Assembly (NCBI GenBank): GCA_945903655.1
Contig: CAMDOY010000067.1
Coordinates: 1 to 13,426, forward strand
Direction of reading: 5' to 3'
Source of the DNA: Rhizobium sp. Q54
GTDB taxonomy: Bacteria > Pseudomonadota > Alphaproteobacteria > Rhizobiales > Beijerinckiaceae
Length of the DNA: 13,426 nucleotides
The position numbers and the translations under genes are program-made. Below are positions 13,219-13,426 of the stretch, piece after piece. The first letter of the stretch is position 1, and every line of letters begins with the position of its first letter. The notes under the pieces are model-generated. The model had not been told where the DNA came from and did no database searches. It saw only the letters and a program-made list of their open reading frames with translations.

Positions 13219-13426
13219 ATGTCCTCATTGAAATCCGCTGGCGCAGGCCTTCTGGCGCTCCTGTGCGCTGTGACCACCACGCAGGCGCAGGAAGTCACTG
13301 TGAAGGTCGGCATCGCCAAGGCGCTCGCCACCGCCGCCACCATGATCGCCATCGAGAAGGGCTACTTCAAGGAAGCGGGCGTGAAGGTGGAGATCGAGCA
13401 GCTCGATTCCTCCGCCAATGTGATGG
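13219..13426 (+). CDS. NMT1/THI5-type ABC transporter substrate-binding protein, 3'-truncated by window edge
   Basis: The first 69 codons of an exported binding protein. It starts at ATG 13219, 7 bases after an AGGAG site. A signal peptide is clear: MSSLKSAG, then a hydrophobic core AGLLALLCAV, and cleavage likely after TTTQA (residue 23). The mature start VTVKVGIAKAL and IAIEKGYFKEAGVKVEI are characteristic of NMT1/SsuA-type periplasmic proteins, which capture small organic compounds such as sulfonates, nitrate, pyrimidine precursors or aromatic acids. The remaining ~250-270 residues and any permease and ATPase genes lie outside the window. Placement after the UbiD gene suggests uptake of the aromatic acid processed here, but that is inference. 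A 7-bp hairpin (13188-13205) sits just upstream of the Shine-Dalgarno. Confidence 0.85.
   Translation, partial: MSSLKSAGAGLLALLCAVTTTQAQEVTVKVGIAKALATAATMIAIEKGYFKEAGVKVEIEQLDSSANVM

Noticed and set aside
1..13426. CRISPR arrays, tRNA/rRNA genes, insertion sequences, phage or toxin-antitoxin genes
   Set aside because: No regular direct repeats, cloverleaf-type sequences, transposase motifs or terminal inverted repeats were seen by eye; gene content is consistently metabolic.

Overview
The window is GC-rich and tightly packed, with short intergenic gaps, strong GGAGG-type ribosome binding sites and almost no non-coding space. It reads as an aromatic-compound catabolic island of a Pseudomonadota bacterium. 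An alphaproteobacterium (sphingomonad or Rhizobiales relative) is most likely, because it combines a homogentisate operon with a LigJ-type hydratase, but the lineage is an inference from gene content only. There are no tRNAs, rRNAs, insertion sequences or CRISPR arrays.

Layout. (1) 1-561, + strand: the C-terminal half of a type I extradiol ring-cleavage dioxygenase, ending at a hairpin shared with the convergent next operon. (2) 604-3194, - strand: hmgA then fahA, homogentisate 1,2-dioxygenase and fumarylacetoacetase, the last steps of tyrosine/phenylalanine catabolism (the isomerase is not in the window). (3) 3195-3352: a divergent control region with inverted repeats. (4) 3353-7745, + strand: five genes, namely an SDR-fold protein with an altered active site, a LigJ-like 4-oxalomesaconate hydratase, an HpcH/HpaI aldolase, a cytoplasmic protein related to 4,5-dihydroxyphthalate decarboxylase, and a cupin. 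A strong hairpin lies between genes 2 and 3, and a near-perfect bidirectional terminator at 7756-7785 closes the unit. (5) 7815-11442, - strand: a CoxL-type molybdenum hydroxylase large subunit followed by a MetE-like zinc methyltransferase. (6) 11443-11559: a second divergent control region. (7) 11560-13426, + strand: a UbiD-type prenylated-FMN decarboxylase, then the start of an exported NMT1-type ABC substrate-binding protein.

How the genes may work together. The LigJ-like hydratase plus a pyruvate-type aldolase look like the lower end of a 4,5-cleavage (protocatechuate/gallate-type) meta pathway, in which an HpaI-type aldolase would replace the usual LigK. Around it are enzymes that could prepare an unusual aromatic substrate: two different decarboxylase families (UbiD and Pht5-like), a molybdenum hydroxylase without its usual FAD and Fe-S partners, a thiol/methyl-transferase-like protein and a dedicated uptake binding protein. 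No ring-cleavage enzyme for that branch (LigAB type) lies inside the window. The actual substrate cannot be read from the sequence. The combined set is the best candidate for an undescribed pathway here.
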